From assembly GCA_004524445.1 (NCBI GenBank), contig SDNP01000005.1, forward strand, positions 1 to 64,000: a stretch of DNA of 64,000 nt, given 5' to 3'. The notes under the pieces are model-generated. The model made no database searches, was not told the origin of the DNA, and was given only the letters and a program-made list of their open reading frames with translations. This DNA comes from Candidatus Thorarchaeota archaeon (GTDB lineage Archaea > Asgardarchaeota > Thorarchaeia > Thorarchaeales > Thorarchaeaceae). Of the stretch, positions 9,117 to 18,253 are shown piece after piece; positions within the stretch are counted from its first letter, which is position 1; each line of letters starts with the position of its first letter. A program made the translations under genes and the position numbers.

Positions 9117-10415
9117 CTACGGGTAAATCCTAGATACGGTTCTGGGGAAAGGAACAACGTCCCTAATATGATCAAGCTTTAGCATCCAAGTAATTAGCCG
9201 ATCTATGCCTACTCCAAAACCTGAATGGATAACACTGCCATATCTGCGAATATCGATGTACCACTTGTATTTTTCAGGGTCATCTCCTATTCTCTTGAGA
9301 TTCTCCAGAAGCTTGTTGACATCATCCTCTCGTTGACTACCCCCAATAATCTCTGCATAACCCTCTGGAGCTAACAGGTCGTTGTTCTTGTAGGTTCTCG
9401 GGTCCTCTTCATTGTGTTTCATGTAAAAGCTTTTGATTTCCTTTGGGTAGAACTCAACAAACAGGAAGTTCTTTCTGTCATCGGTCAAAACACTTTCTGC
9501 CTCTGTACGTAGGTCATCACCCCACTCGATATCTAGACCTTCCTTTTGGCACATCTCGATTGCCTCCGAATATGTAATTCTATCGAAAGGAGTTTGAATA
9601 TCAAGCAGTCTATCGGGCGAGATATCAAGTTCTTCAAGCTCCGACAGCCGGTTTTTAGCTACTGAGTGACAGATGTGAGTTATGAGTTCTTCCTGACGGT
9701 TAATGTTGCATTCGTGGTCGCACCAAGCTTCCTCAGCCTCAAGATGCCAAAACTCTGTCAAATGCTTTCGAGTTCTTGATTTCTCCCCCCGGAAGGATGG
9801 AGCCAGTGTGAATACCTTTTCCATAGCGAACAACTGCGGCTCAAGATGCATTTGTGATGTCTGAGTCAGATATATTTTCTCTCCGAAGTAGTCCACTTCA
9901 AATAGCTCAGCACCCTCTTCTCCGATTGTAGAAACAAACATAGGAGAGGTAGTTTCGTAAAATCCTTTTTGTCGAAGATATTCCCTTGCTGCTCTGAATA
10001 CCTCGTCCCGGACTTTGAGAGCGTTTGTGAGCTTCCTCGATCGCATCCAAAGGTGCCTGTAATCATTTAGCAATTCAATGCTGAGATTTTCTGTCAAAGG
10101 GAATTCCTCTGCGTAATGAAGAACTTCTAGAGAGTTAACTTGAATCTCATATCCCTCCGGTGCACGTTCATCAGCTTTTGCACTACCATGAATGGTGATG
10201 AGCGATTCAATCAGCATCGACTGAGCTGCATCATATTCTTTTTGAGACACATTTCCTTCCTTGATTACGGCCTGAACAACGCCTGATGGGTCTCTTAGTA
10301 TAACAAAGACCATGTTTTTCTGCTTTCGGATACGATGCACCCATCCTCTAAGATAAATGGATTCTCCATCATGTTCTCCATCAAGCACTTCGTGTATAGG
10401 AGTGAACACTTTCAT
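9117..10415 (-). CDS. asnS: Asparaginyl-tRNA synthetase
   Basis: About 432 residues. It charges tRNA-Asn with asparagine. An N-terminal OB-fold anticodon-binding domain (about 1-110, LRGWVHRIRKQK and VVQAVIK) precedes a class II catalytic core with motif 2 (SFRGEKSRTRKHLTEFWHLE). Motif 3 reads SGFGVGIDRL, with Asp where most AsnRS have Glu. The end, HIRDVVPFPRTVSRIYP, and EYWGDDL-type residues (EWGDDL) match archaeal AsnRS rather than AspRS. A GTG at 10424 is an alternative start; the ATG at 10415 is preferred. It is monocistronic by spacing. If it is a true AsnRS, the cell need not make Asn-tRNA only by amidation. Confidence 0.93.
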   Translation of the reverse strand: MKVFTPIHEVLDGEHDGESIYLRGWVHRIRKQKNMVFVILRDPSGVVQAVIKEGNVSQKEYDAAQSMLIESLITIHGSAKADERAPEGYEIQVNSLEVLHYAEEFPLTENLSIELLNDYRHLWMRSRKLTNALKVRDEVFRAAREYLRQKGFYETTSPMFVSTIGEEGAELFEVDYFGEKIYLTQTSQMHLEPQLFAMEKVFTLAPSFRGEKSRTRKHLTEFWHLEAEEAWCDHECNINRQEELITHICHSVAKNRLSELEELDISPDRLLDIQTPFDRITYSEAIEMCQKEGLDIEWGDDLRTEAESVLTDDRKNFLFVEFYPKEIKSFYMKHNEEDPRTYKNNDLLAPEGYAEIIGGSQREDDVNKLLENLKRIGDDPEKYKWYIDIRRYGSVIHSGFGVGIDRLITWMLKLDHIRDVVPFPRTVSRIYP

Positions 10416-10513
10416 GAATATCACTTCAGGCTGTTTTAATCAACTCAATTGTTGAATGAGCTAACAGGCCCTGTACGATTATGGATAAAAGGCTGACGGC
10501 TTGTATCAGCCAA

Positions 10514-12406
10514 TCAGCGTATTTTCGCATACCAATAAACTACAGCAATAACCAGTGCAACGACAACAACTCCAACAATGGTATAGATTCCCAGTATAAC
10601 TAACGGAGGTCCAACAATCACTTCTACGGTATCACTGGCTGAGTTGCCACCAACATCATAGACTGTTAATTTGACATAATGGACACCGTCGGCCAAACCC
10701 GCGAAGTCGAATTCGATGTTTTCTGAAGTCCATTCTCCTTGCTCCACGATGAATCCGTCTACGGAGATTGTGTAATTTTTCTTATAGTCATCCTCTGCAG
10801 TCCAATTTCGGATGACATTCAAATCGCCTCTATTGTAAATCACAGTGTCTGGAGAGTAAATTATCTCGGGAGCGACATCATCTCGTTTCACGGTCACTGT
10901 AACGTTATCAGACGCTTCATTCCCACTCGTATCATTGACAACAAAGTAGTAATTGTAGACACCCAAACCAAGATTATCCAGACTGATTGTCACGAATGGT
11001 TGAGCAGGGTTAATTGAACCATTCTTTGCCATTTCATCATTTCTCAGTATCCAATAGGAATCAAGATAATCGTCGGATACATTCCACCTGAGAGAGTATC
11101 CTGCTTCGAAACGGTAGAATTCGACATCATCGGGACCTTCAACTACAGGGGGGGTGTCTTCGTAGACTCTTAGCGATATTGTATCCTCTGCAGAATTGCC
11201 ATTCTGATCCTCTAATTGGATGGTGATTTCATAGGTTCCTATCGCAATACCTGTTGCATTGAAGGTGAACTCAGTTTCATTCGTCCAGGTACGAGTATCA
11301 TTCACTCCTCCATCAATTAGGATTACAATCTCGCTTGGGTACTCGTCATATATCTGCCAAGTTACGGTAATAGTTGCGTTATCATAAAGAACATCTATGT
11401 CTCCAGGAGACTCAATCACTGGACTTCTAAGGTCCGATGTTGACACACTGAGATTCTGATATCCGCTTGCCAATTCTTCGAGATTATAGATTACTGACCA
11501 GTTCACAAAAGCAGCTGGAAGGTCAAGAATCAGTACTGTCCCGTTAGAGGGTGTGGTTTTTGACTCGATCTCAGTTCCATTCTTGAAAGTGACATTGACT
11601 AGAGCGTCTGAGAGTGGAAACAGACTTGTTTCATAATATGTGAAGACCTCTAAGTCATAATATTCGGGGTCACCACCCAGAAGACCAAGCCTCTGTGCTG
11701 AAAGCAATTGGGTTCCATCTGCGGTAAAGTTTTCAGCCAGCAATTCTGTCCCTGCGTAGTCTCCGAATGGTACCACTACTTTCCATGTATAGTTCTGGAT
11801 AGGAATTTCGGTGAAACTAGCCTCGCCGTCTGCATCCAAGCTCTGCTGACTCCAGATGGTAGAGTTATCTCGGAACACAATCTGGAAATCCAGGCCCTCA
11901 GCAGGATCACCATCAATGTCAACCACAGTGGCATTAAGGTCATCATCATCATTTTCCCAATCAAGATTGCCTATCTCTACATCAGCAAATGCTTCAGGTC
12001 CATCCGAAACCATTACGCCTTCTTCAACAGCCTCAGGTGCTTCATCCCAAGTCACATTCCACTTGTATGTTCCTTGTGGTACATTGTAGAAGACTGCAGA
12101 GCCATCACCAACTGTTGCAAGCGTATCATATTTTGTGTCGTCAGTTGCATTATAGAGCGATACATTTGCTCCGGCTATGGGCTGGGTCCCATTATTGACT
12201 TCAAAGAAGAAATCATCATCATTGAATTCTTTATTGTAATTGAAAGTCCTGTTCTCAACGACCAAATCGGTTGCACTCAGTGTCATAGGAATATGGATGT
12301 CATCAATAGTAGTCGCTGGGCCATCATCAATCAGGAATGGCATAGCTGAGCTAGTTGCGAATAGCAAGATAATAATGGATGCAAGCAGTTGCGCTTTCTT
12401 CTTCAT
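10514..12406 (-). CDS. Exported surface protein with Ig-like repeats and C-terminal anchor
   Basis: 630 residues. A signal peptide (MKKKAQLLASIIILLFATSS) is followed by Asn/Asp-rich beta domains. Residues about 60-330 resemble carboxypeptidase-regulatory or Cna-B-like folds (VSLYNATDD, VPQGTYKWNVTW). Residues about 330-595 contain three Ig/PKD-like repeats, each with a PP-V or AP-I opening, a D-Y aspartate motif and an ending of the GLGVYNYYFVVNDTSGN type. A C-terminal helix at about 600-625 with a short basic tail (YAKIR) anchors it in the membrane. Many N-x-S/T sites are present, consistent with archaeal N-glycosylation. Likely a cell-surface adhesin or S-layer-associated protein. A long antisense frame is a shadow. 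Confidence 0.75.
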   Translation of the reverse strand: MKKKAQLLASIIILLFATSSAMPFLIDDGPATTIDDIHIPMTLSATDLVVENRTFNYNKEFNDDDFFFEVNNGTQPIAGANVSLYNATDDTKYDTLATVGDGSAVFYNVPQGTYKWNVTWDEAPEAVEEGVMVSDGPEAFADVEIGNLDWENDDDDLNATVVDIDGDPAEGLDFQIVFRDNSTIWSQQSLDADGEASFTEIPIQNYTWKVVVPFGDYAGTELLAENFTADGTQLLSAQRLGLLGGDPEYYDLEVFTYYETSLFPLSDALVNVTFKNGTEIESKTTPSNGTVLILDLPAAFVNWSVIYNLEELASGYQNLSVSTSDLRSPVIESPGDIDVLYDNATITVTWQIYDEYPSEIVILIDGGVNDTRTWTNETEFTFNATGIAIGTYEITIQLEDQNGNSAEDTISLRVYEDTPPVVEGPDDVEFYRFEAGYSLRWNVSDDYLDSYWILRNDEMAKNGSINPAQPFVTISLDNLGLGVYNYYFVVNDTSGNEASDNVTVTVKRDDVAPEIIYSPDTVIYNRGDLNVIRNWTAEDDYKKNYTISVDGFIVEQGEWTSENIEFDFAGLADGVHYVKLTVYDVGGNSASDTVEVIVGPPLVILGIYTIVGVVVVALVIAVVYWYAKIR

Positions 12407-12647
12407 GCAATGTCACTCTCGGATATTTGAGATGAACCTAACTTCTGACATCTCAGTTCCTAACGGCCTCGAACTTGTGTCCTGCATAAAAGGATTTCCC
12501 AGCGTACAGCTGAATTCTAGCATCAAGCTGATGACTGGTTGTCCAATCATTCACACAGCCCGCTCTTGGCCTGTCCTGTCAGGGGCGTACTAGTCCCCAA
12601 TTTAAGGTTATCAAATGCTAATTACTGTACTATTTCTTGATGAAAAG

Positions 12648-13481
12648 CTACAGCCGGCCAACCAACCATCCATAAATGTCATCTAGCATTTTCTCTCCAC
12701 CCTCATCTTCAAATGGTTCATGATAGAAGCCCTCGTACAGGTTCCACGTCTTGTCTTTTGATGCAATTCGATTGTAGAAATCTCTGTTCTCTTCGGGAAC
12801 TAAAATTCTATCATCCCCTGACTGCGCCACCATAATTGGCACTTCGAGTTCGCCTGCGGATTCGAACATCTCGTCTTTTGCTTCAAGACCCTCCTTGGCA
12901 AATCTTGGTGTGACTTTTTCGACGCGAAGAGGGTCTTCTTTATGCCGCTTCACAACCTCCGGATTTTTCGCAACCAAATCCAAATTTAGGCCGGAGTCAA
13001 AATGCGCTTTCACATTCAATCGTGACAACCCAGAAAGAATCTTGCGAATGAATGGCGAAGTTTCTAGCCTCTCTGAAACCGCAGGACAAGTGACAACTAT
13101 ACCAGCGATTGCTTCGGGGTAAGCTATTGCATAACGGAGAACGTGAAGCCCTCCCAAGGAATGCCCAAACAAGAAGAGCTTGGTATCATCATACTTCAAT
13201 TGTAGGTAACTCACTACTGAATTGATATCCTTGGTGTACTCATCAAAGTTGTCAATATGACCCATCTCGCCTTCATTTCTACCGAAACCTCGCAGGTCCG
13301 GAGCATAGAAGGCAATGCCTTTCTCACAGAAGTACTCAGCAATAAACGTCAATTCACCACTGTGTCCACCCAGTCCATGAATGCCCAAAACTACGCAAAT
13401 AGGTTCATCCTCGGGCAACCAGTATTGCATAAACATGTTCTTCCCGTCATGACCTGTGTAGCTGCTTTCTTCATGTTGCAT
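12648..13481 (-). CDS. Alpha/beta hydrolase, monoacylglycerol lipase-like
   Basis: 277 residues from the ATG at 13481, which is preceded by GGGTGGATGA. A longer frame from a TTG at 13568 lacks a ribosome-binding site. The oxyanion region GIHGLGGHSGE, nucleophile elbow GHSLGG, an acid in SGDDRILVPEENRDFY, and the catalytic His in EGFYHEPFEDE form the usual Ser-Asp-His triad of the lysophospholipase/monoglyceride lipase group (Hydrolase_4). A cap domain lies between the elbow and the acid. No signal peptide, so cytosolic. The substrate is probably a short ester or monoacylglycerol; in an ether-lipid archaeon the physiological substrate is unclear. It is divergent from the TBP gene. Confidence 0.85.
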   Translation of the reverse strand: MQHEESSYTGHDGKNMFMQYWLPEDEPICVVLGIHGLGGHSGELTFIAEYFCEKGIAFYAPDLRGFGRNEGEMGHIDNFDEYTKDINSVVSYLQLKYDDTKLFLFGHSLGGLHVLRYAIAYPEAIAGIVVTCPAVSERLETSPFIRKILSGLSRLNVKAHFDSGLNLDLVAKNPEVVKRHKEDPLRVEKVTPRFAKEGLEAKDEMFESAGELEVPIMVAQSGDDRILVPEENRDFYNRIASKDKTWNLYEGFYHEPFEDEGGEKMLDDIYGWLVGRL

Positions 13482-13615
13482 CAATTCATCCACCCAAATG
13501 ATCGACTCAGTAAGTAGACATATCAAACCGCCTTTTTTCAATTGTGCTTCAGAGAAAAATCGCTCCAAAGTGTTAATGGCGGGAGTTATTTTCCCACTGC
13601 GAGTACGTCACCTTT

Positions 13616-13632
13616 AAAAAGGCGCTTATATA
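13616..13632 (+). promoter_or_regulatory. Archaeal BRE/TATA promoter of the TBP gene
   Basis: AAAAAGGCGCTTATATAC: an A-rich BRE-like stretch followed by a TATA element about 50 bases before the TBP ATG. Transcription would start near 13655, leaving a short leader with GGAG. Confidence 0.6.
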
Positions 13633-13681
13633 CTTGAAACTTAATTAGTTGTCCTATATAAAGGACAGGAGTATCAGGAAA

Positions 13682-14269
13682 ATGCCCCGACCTCAACCAA
13701 AAACAAAGATTGAGAACGTGGTTGCGTCAGTAATTCTCAACCAAAGACTCGACTTGGATGAGATTGCAGCAACTATGCCAAACGTCGAGTTTGACCCCGA
13801 ACAATTTCCAGGTCTTGTCTATAGGTTGAAGAAACCTAAAACAGCAACATTGATCTTTAATTCCGGCAAGATGGTTTGCACAGGTGCGAAGAGCGAAAAG
13901 GAAGCGAAAAGAGCGGTTCACAAAATCGTGAAGAACATAAAAGAAGCTGGAATAGAAATAACTGGAAAGCCAATTATTGTAGTTCAGAATATTGTTGCGA
14001 GCGCCAGTCTTGGTGCTGAGTTGAATCTCGAATTGGCGGCTATGACATTAGAGAATACCTTGTATGAGCCTGAGCAATTTCCAGGCCTTATTTATCGAAT
14101 GAGGGATCCTAAAGTGGTGATTCTGTTGTTCGGTTCTGGCAAGCTCGTTATCACTGGAGCCAAATTCGAGCCTCAGATTGACGAGGCAGCTGAGAAAGTC
14201 ATGGACCGACTTCTGGAACTTGGTGTCATTAGAATTCCAGAAGGCGAAGACTGGACGCCTGGCGCATAG
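13682..14269 (+). CDS. tbp: TATA-box-binding protein (TBP)
   Basis: 195 residues. General transcription factor that binds the TATA box and recruits TFB and RNA polymerase. The two direct repeats of the saddle fold are plain: VVASVILNQRLDL to about 90 and IVASASLGAELNL to about 182. Each carries E-QFPGLVYR or E-QFPGLIYR, a phenylalanine-containing strand (LIFNSGKMVCTGAK / LLFGSGKLVITGAK) and the DNA-contacting residues. The ATG at 13682 is used rather than the in-frame TTG at 13649, which overlaps the promoter. The gene is followed by a hairpin terminator. It firmly marks the window as archaeal, since bacteria lack TBP. Confidence 0.97.
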   Translation: MPRPQPKTKIENVVASVILNQRLDLDEIAATMPNVEFDPEQFPGLVYRLKKPKTATLIFNSGKMVCTGAKSEKEAKRAVHKIVKNIKEAGIEITGKPIIVVQNIVASASLGAELNLELAAMTLENTLYEPEQFPGLIYRMRDPKVVILLFGSGKLVITGAKFEPQIDEAAEKVMDRLLELGVIRIPEGEDWTPGA

Positions 14270-14282
14270 TAACCATATGAGT

Positions 14283-14327
14283 CCTGAGTAGGAAAATCAT
14301 TACTCAGGCTCTTCATTTCCCTTTTTT
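14283..14327 (+). terminator. Hairpin plus T-tract after tbp
   Basis: A perfect 8-bp inverted repeat, CCTGAGTA (14283-14290) and TACTCAGG (14301-14308), with a 10-base loop. A T-rich tract with six T at 14322-14327 follows. It lies 14 bases after the TBP stop, before the convergent M50 protease gene. Confidence 0.65.
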
Positions 14328-14379
14328 CGATTCTTTTGTCTTCTAGCAAAAGTGTTATGGACCTTACTCATACTGACTC

Positions 14380-15561
14380 TCAGAAGATGGAGAAACCCAA
14401 TGGCGGAATTGACAGTGCAAGTATCACCATCGCCATCACAAAAAGGGCTATCCTGCTTTTTGAAATAGGGACAGTATCTTCTAGAGGCCCTGGATGACCA
14501 CCTCGGGCAGACATGGCAATTACTAATATGGCCATTAAGTAGAATCCCATTAGAAACATTATTGCCACAGCCACGTATCCGATATACTTGTGTTTCTTGT
14601 CAGCGATAATGGCTCGCAGGGCATGACCCCCGTCCAGCTGACCCACTGGAAATAGATTCAGAGCAGTTACCAGACATCCAACCCAGCCCGCAAAAGCAAC
14701 AGGATGCAGGTATATTGTTCCACCTGCGGGGATAAAACCTGCAAAAACCATTTCCAGCACTACGAAGATGTATGGTACAGGAAGCGAACCTGACATCCCC
14801 GGAAATGCTTCGTCAATGGCGACCAACTCTTCAGCAGTTACGGGAACAGACAGCAAAAACCCAACAACAAGAACGACCAGGGTAACAGCAAATCCCGCCA
14901 TGGGACCAGCAATGCCAAGGTCAAACAAGTCTGTTCTATTCTTAGGTGGGCTCTTCTGTTGGATGAATGCGCCAAAAGTACCACCTATCTGCGGCAATCC
15001 TGGTAAGAAATAGGGTGGCGTAGCATCAATGCCCCTGCGTTTTGCTGTTTGGTAATGACCTTGCTCATGAGTGAATATGATTCCCATGAGAGCAAGCACG
15101 AATAGAAATGTTGTGAAAATGATATCAATGAATGTCCACCCGAACGGATAAGTGAGTGTCAAGAATACTGGACTAGTAGCTTGGAGAAAACCACCAATTC
15201 CGATGGTTCCTAGTGTTGCAACGAACAATGCATAGTTTATCCGGACATCCCCCTTATCCTGCTTTTCTTCAGGAACGAATCTTGTATAATAAATGCCCTC
15301 GTCTTCATTTTGCCAGCGTACTACGGGCCACACGTGAAGATTTTCCGCTTTCTTTGTAACTTCGTCGAAAACAGCTCGTTGCTGCTCAGGATCAGGGATT
15401 TCTTCTTCCTTCCACCGATATAGGAAGGTGGGCATTCCATATTCCATTGAACTCGATATAATATCAAAATTCTGAGAGAGAATTTCGCCGAGTTCTGTGA
15501 AGGTTGGGTAACTAATTACTCTGGTATTTCCGCCAAATGACACTATGCTCTGATTCTCCAA
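14380..15561 (-). CDS. Site-2-type membrane metalloprotease (M50)
   Basis: 393 residues. A soluble N-terminal region (1-105) precedes several transmembrane helices. HEQGH at 165-169 lies inside a hydrophobic helix and matches the M50 zinc motif HExxH. The second M50 motif appears as NLFPVGQLDGGHA near 305-317, with the third zinc ligand Asp. A long loop with GTFGAFIQQKSPPKNR and FDLGIAGPMAGF is also typical of the archaeal and plant EGY-like branch. It would cleave membrane-spanning substrates within the bilayer. Its neighbours suggest no specific substrate. The N-terminal extension may sense or recruit substrates (inference). Confidence 0.9.
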   Translation of the reverse strand: MENQSIVSFGGNTRVISYPTFTELGEILSQNFDIISSSMEYGMPTFLYRWKEEEIPDPEQQRAVFDEVTKKAENLHVWPVVRWQNEDEGIYYTRFVPEEKQDKGDVRINYALFVATLGTIGIGGFLQATSPVFLTLTYPFGWTFIDIIFTTFLFVLALMGIIFTHEQGHYQTAKRRGIDATPPYFLPGLPQIGGTFGAFIQQKSPPKNRTDLFDLGIAGPMAGFAVTLVVLVVGFLLSVPVTAEELVAIDEAFPGMSGSLPVPYIFVVLEMVFAGFIPAGGTIYLHPVAFAGWVGCLVTALNLFPVGQLDGGHALRAIIADKKHKYIGYVAVAIMFLMGFYLMAILVIAMSARGGHPGPLEDTVPISKSRIALFVMAMVILALSIPPLGFSIF

Positions 15562-15643
15562 AATCCGTGATTAGAGGCCTGTAAGTGGGATAACCTATAA
15601 GATTATGCGCCAAGGCAGCTACTTGTGTAACGGATTTTTTTCC

Positions 15644-15901
15644 TTAGTCCCAAACCCTAGCTGGAAACCTCGCCTGGTCTTCAAGCCACTTTGGGTGAAC
15701 ACCGACACTCCTTTCTAAAACTTCACATGGAAATTCCTCACATTCCGAACAGAATCTGAGACCTTGCTGCTCGACGCAGCATTCACGAATGGTGCAGCCC
15801 TCGCGACTCGCTGTACCACAGCCTTTACACTCATTATTCATGAAGTATCGGCATGATCCGCAATATAGAAGGCATGGCGTACCGAGACCGTCGAATTCCA
15901 T
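15644..15901 (-). CDS. Cys-rich DUF3795-like small protein
   Basis: 85 residues with ten or more cysteines, including CLLYCGSC, CKGCG, CTIRECC and CSECEEFPCEVL. The pattern CG-C-xx-C-x-GC and the final CxEFPCE match DUF3795, small metal-binding proteins of unknown function common in archaea and anaerobic bacteria. The cysteine spacing would support zinc or an iron-sulfur cluster. It is short but full length for the family. Confidence 0.75.
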   Translation of the reverse strand: MEFDGLGTPCLLYCGSCRYFMNNECKGCGTASREGCTIRECCVEQQGLRFCSECEEFPCEVLERSVGVHPKWLEDQARFPARVWD

Positions 15902-15981
15902 ATGAAATCACTCGAAGACACTGTGTCATCAATAGGTCATATGGCTATCCGTCTTAGCAAGAAGAAATCTAACCGAGATTC

Positions 15982-16818
15982 TCATCCATAATACTTGAAA
16001 AAGTGGGTAACTGCAGTTTCTACTCGTTGATCAGCTTTCTCCAAATCCATTTTTGGCACCAAGCCCGCTTCTATGAAGTCGTTGGGAGTCATTCCCTTAT
16101 CACTTGCCTCAATAACTCGGTCACGAAATATTTCAAGAAAATCAATGTGATATTTTACTTGCTCATCGCCACAGGCCGGGCCATGACCCGGAATAATCAA
16201 GTCATAACGACCAGCAAGGACTTTTTCCAGCGCCATGATCCATCGTTCCGGGTCACATGTTGGGTCTGCAGCATATGGAAAACTGCCGTTGAAGATCAGG
16301 TCACCGACGAACGAAATCCTCTCTGATGGAACAGCGACAATAGTGGAACCAGCAGTGTGTCCTCCAACATGTTCGATTCTCAACTCCATGTCCGGACCAA
16401 CAGATAGATGTCGCTTGAAAACCACATCAGGAATACGTATCTTCAGGTCTTGCATAGCTTCGAACAGCTCGGGTCGCTCTGCTTTCACTGATTCTGCGTA
16501 TTCTACAAGTCGGTTTCTATCCCATTGGTCTTCCAGATTCTTGACACAATAGTCACGTGTACCCTCTGAAGAAATGATGCTCGCGGTATCAAATGCCTGT
16601 GCGCCAAAGACATGATCACTATGAGCATGCGTGAGAATCAAGTTCCTGATGGGCAGCTCATATTCTTCTAGCTCGATTCTAATCTCCTTTGTCTTCTGGT
16701 GAAACATGCCCGAGTCAATAATGACAACTTGGTCGTTCAGGATAACAACACCCATATTACCGCCGTTTTCACCGCTAGTCTCAGCAAGTATATGATCAGT
16801 GACTTTTTCGAGAGGCAT
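15982..16818 (-). CDS. Metallo-beta-lactamase-fold hydrolase
   Basis: 278 residues. The signature THAHSDH (His64, His66, Asp68, His69) gives both metal sites. VGGHTAGS supplies the next His, a GDLIF aspartate the bridging ligand, and IPGHGP the last His. Fold and length match the glyoxalase II/MBL group of hydrolases. The start MPLEKVTDHILAE follows a plausible leader. The substrate is not predictable; thioesters and cyclic phosphodiesters are both known for the fold. A second, different MBL gene lies near the right end of the window. Confidence 0.88.
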   Translation of the reverse strand: MPLEKVTDHILAETSGENGGNMGVVILNDQVVIIDSGMFHQKTKEIRIELEEYELPIRNLILTHAHSDHVFGAQAFDTASIISSEGTRDYCVKNLEDQWDRNRLVEYAESVKAERPELFEAMQDLKIRIPDVVFKRHLSVGPDMELRIEHVGGHTAGSTIVAVPSERISFVGDLIFNGSFPYAADPTCDPERWIMALEKVLAGRYDLIIPGHGPACGDEQVKYHIDFLEIFRDRVIEASDKGMTPNDFIEAGLVPKMDLEKADQRVETAVTHFFKYYG

Positions 16819-16881
16819 GATTTCCTAATTATCTGGGTACTTCATATACTTGCCCCTCTTAGTACCAATATAGAATTCTGA

Positions 16882-17520
16882 TTATTCGTCAAGGATCGCA
16901 GCAATTTCTTGCATCAGTTCAAAGGAGCCTTTGAAGTCGCGAACACGTAGCTCGATATCAAATTCGCGGGCTAGCTCACGGCAGGCATTAATGTCAATCC
17001 CGGGAATTCGAACAACGGAAAAAATGACTTTCATGTATTTGTTGCAGTCTTCAGCAAAATCCAGCAATGAGAGGAAAGCCTCAGCCCCATGAGAGGGCCT
17101 GCATAATTTCACGTATGTTTGGGCATCTGGAGCATTCAGCGATATCTGGATTTCTGAAACCCCAGACTCCGATAGCTCCTTTGCTACGTTGCAGTCCGGA
17201 TAGAATAGCCGCGCATGACCGTTCGTATTGATTCGAACTCGGAGCTCGTGTGATGAAAGGTATTCTGCAGATGCGAGGGTCCCATCCAAGTTCAATAATG
17301 GTTCTCCAAAACCGACGATTGCCGCTTCATTGTACTGACTTAGATCCACATGCTTCAGCGCTGCGGTCAATTCAGTTGGTGTAGGATCTTTATCTAATCT
17401 CAAATCAAACCCGTAGACGCCATCATTGAATCCTAGAATGCAAAAAAGGCAATCATTGCTGCATCTAGATGTGGGATTCACATATAGAGTCCCATTATTC
17501 CAGTAGACTAGAGAACTCAT
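16882..17520 (-). CDS. Short radical SAM protein
   Basis: 212 residues. Cluster motif CSNDCLFC (Cys20, Cys24, Cys27; CxxxCxxC) coordinates the 4Fe-4S cluster that cleaves S-adenosylmethionine. GFGEPLLN gives the GGE-like SAM-binding motif, and RINTNGHARL and EIQISLNAPDAQTYVKLCRP match the middle strands of the barrel. Residues YWNNGTLYVNPTSRC closely resemble the small radical SAM proteins that in bacteria sit beside tatD; no tatD gene is seen here. The lack of auxiliary-cluster cysteines suggests a simple activase or methyltransferase-like role. Reaction unknown. Confidence 0.82.
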   Translation of the reverse strand: MSSLVYWNNGTLYVNPTSRCSNDCLFCILGFNDGVYGFDLRLDKDPTPTELTAALKHVDLSQYNEAAIVGFGEPLLNLDGTLASAEYLSSHELRVRINTNGHARLFYPDCNVAKELSESGVSEIQISLNAPDAQTYVKLCRPSHGAEAFLSLLDFAEDCNKYMKVIFSVVRIPGIDINACRELAREFDIELRVRDFKGSFELMQEIAAILDE

Positions 17521-17658
17521 AGAATTGACTTAGTTCGATATCGGAAATAAGGGTTCACAAGGCTGCAACATAGTCAAATCGCCAAATGACATGTTGAATG
17601 AACAGAATTAATAGCAATTCATTAACAATAGTAAACATAAGAAACTAGGAGAATTATC

Positions 17659-18003
17659 ATGTCAAACGAAGAAGATTTGACCAAGTTGAAATGTGTACCT
17701 TGTCGTGGAAACGAACCAACTTTGGAAATGAATAAGGCTAAGGACATGCTCGGTGAGGTTGAAGGCTGGGAGCTTCATGAAGAGGATGAACCACACATTG
17801 AGAAGGAATTCAAGTTTGATGACTTCGCAGAAGCGATGAAATTCGTGAATAAAGTGGCAGACCTCGCAGAGGAAGAAGGGCATCATCCGGACATCTGCAT
17901 CCACTGGAACGAGGTTGAACTCACTCTGTGGACACATGCAATAGGTGGCTTGCATAAGAATGACTTTATTGTTGCTGCCAAAATAGATGAGATAGATATC
18001 TAA
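17659..18003 (+). CDS. Pterin-4a-carbinolamine dehydratase
   Basis: 114 residues. EEEGHHPDI carries the paired catalytic histidines and WNEVELTLWTHAIGGLHKNDFIVAAKID matches the C-terminal half of the PCD/DCoH family. In pterin-dependent hydroxylation it dehydrates 4a-hydroxytetrahydropterin; in bacteria and archaea it may act in pterin or molybdopterin metabolism. The N-terminal 25 residues (KLKCVPCRGNEPTLE) carry a Cys-x-x-Cys pair, as in many prokaryotic members. AGGAG lies 8 bases before the ATG. No aromatic amino-acid hydroxylase is nearby. Confidence 0.92.
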   Translation: MSNEEDLTKLKCVPCRGNEPTLEMNKAKDMLGEVEGWELHEEDEPHIEKEFKFDDFAEAMKFVNKVADLAEEEGHHPDICIHWNEVELTLWTHAIGGLHKNDFIVAAKIDEIDI

Positions 18004-18082
18004 TAGTGTAAATTCGGTTAAACTGGATACTGCTAATATTACTAATGTGGGTATCATATCCTATAGAATGCATAATAATAAT

Positions 18083-18247
18083 CTATCTTACCAAAGAGGG
18101 AGTTTGAGATGCAATCGCAGCAATCAGCAGAGTGATAACCCAAACTATAGCGCCTATCGTGTCGGCCGCACGATGGAAGAAATTGAGTAGGATAGAAGCC
18201 AGAACCACGGGTAAGAGAATCAGAATGAAGTCAATCGATGGATCCAT
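18083..18247 (-). CDS. 54-residue membrane protein
   Basis: An ATG at 18245-18247 opens a 54-codon frame that ends at 18083. Two hydrophobic segments (about residues 6-24 and 30-46) are separated by HRAADT. It starts only 6 bases after the stop of the epimerase gene on the same strand, so it is probably co-transcribed. There is no recognisable family. Support rests on the clean frame, membrane-like composition and tight spacing. Confidence 0.5.
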   Translation of the reverse strand: MDPSIDFILILLPVVLASILLNFFHRAADTIGAIVWVITLLIAAIASQTPSLVR

Positions 18248-18253
18248 GCGTTA

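Noticed and set aside
11708..12349. 213-codon frame antisense to the Ig-like protein
   Set aside because: Long because of the biased codon use of the real minus gene; Cys/Ile-rich with no domain.
15625..15640. T-run before the DUF3795 gene
   Set aside because: On the plus strand next to a minus-strand gene end, so it is in the wrong orientation for a terminator.
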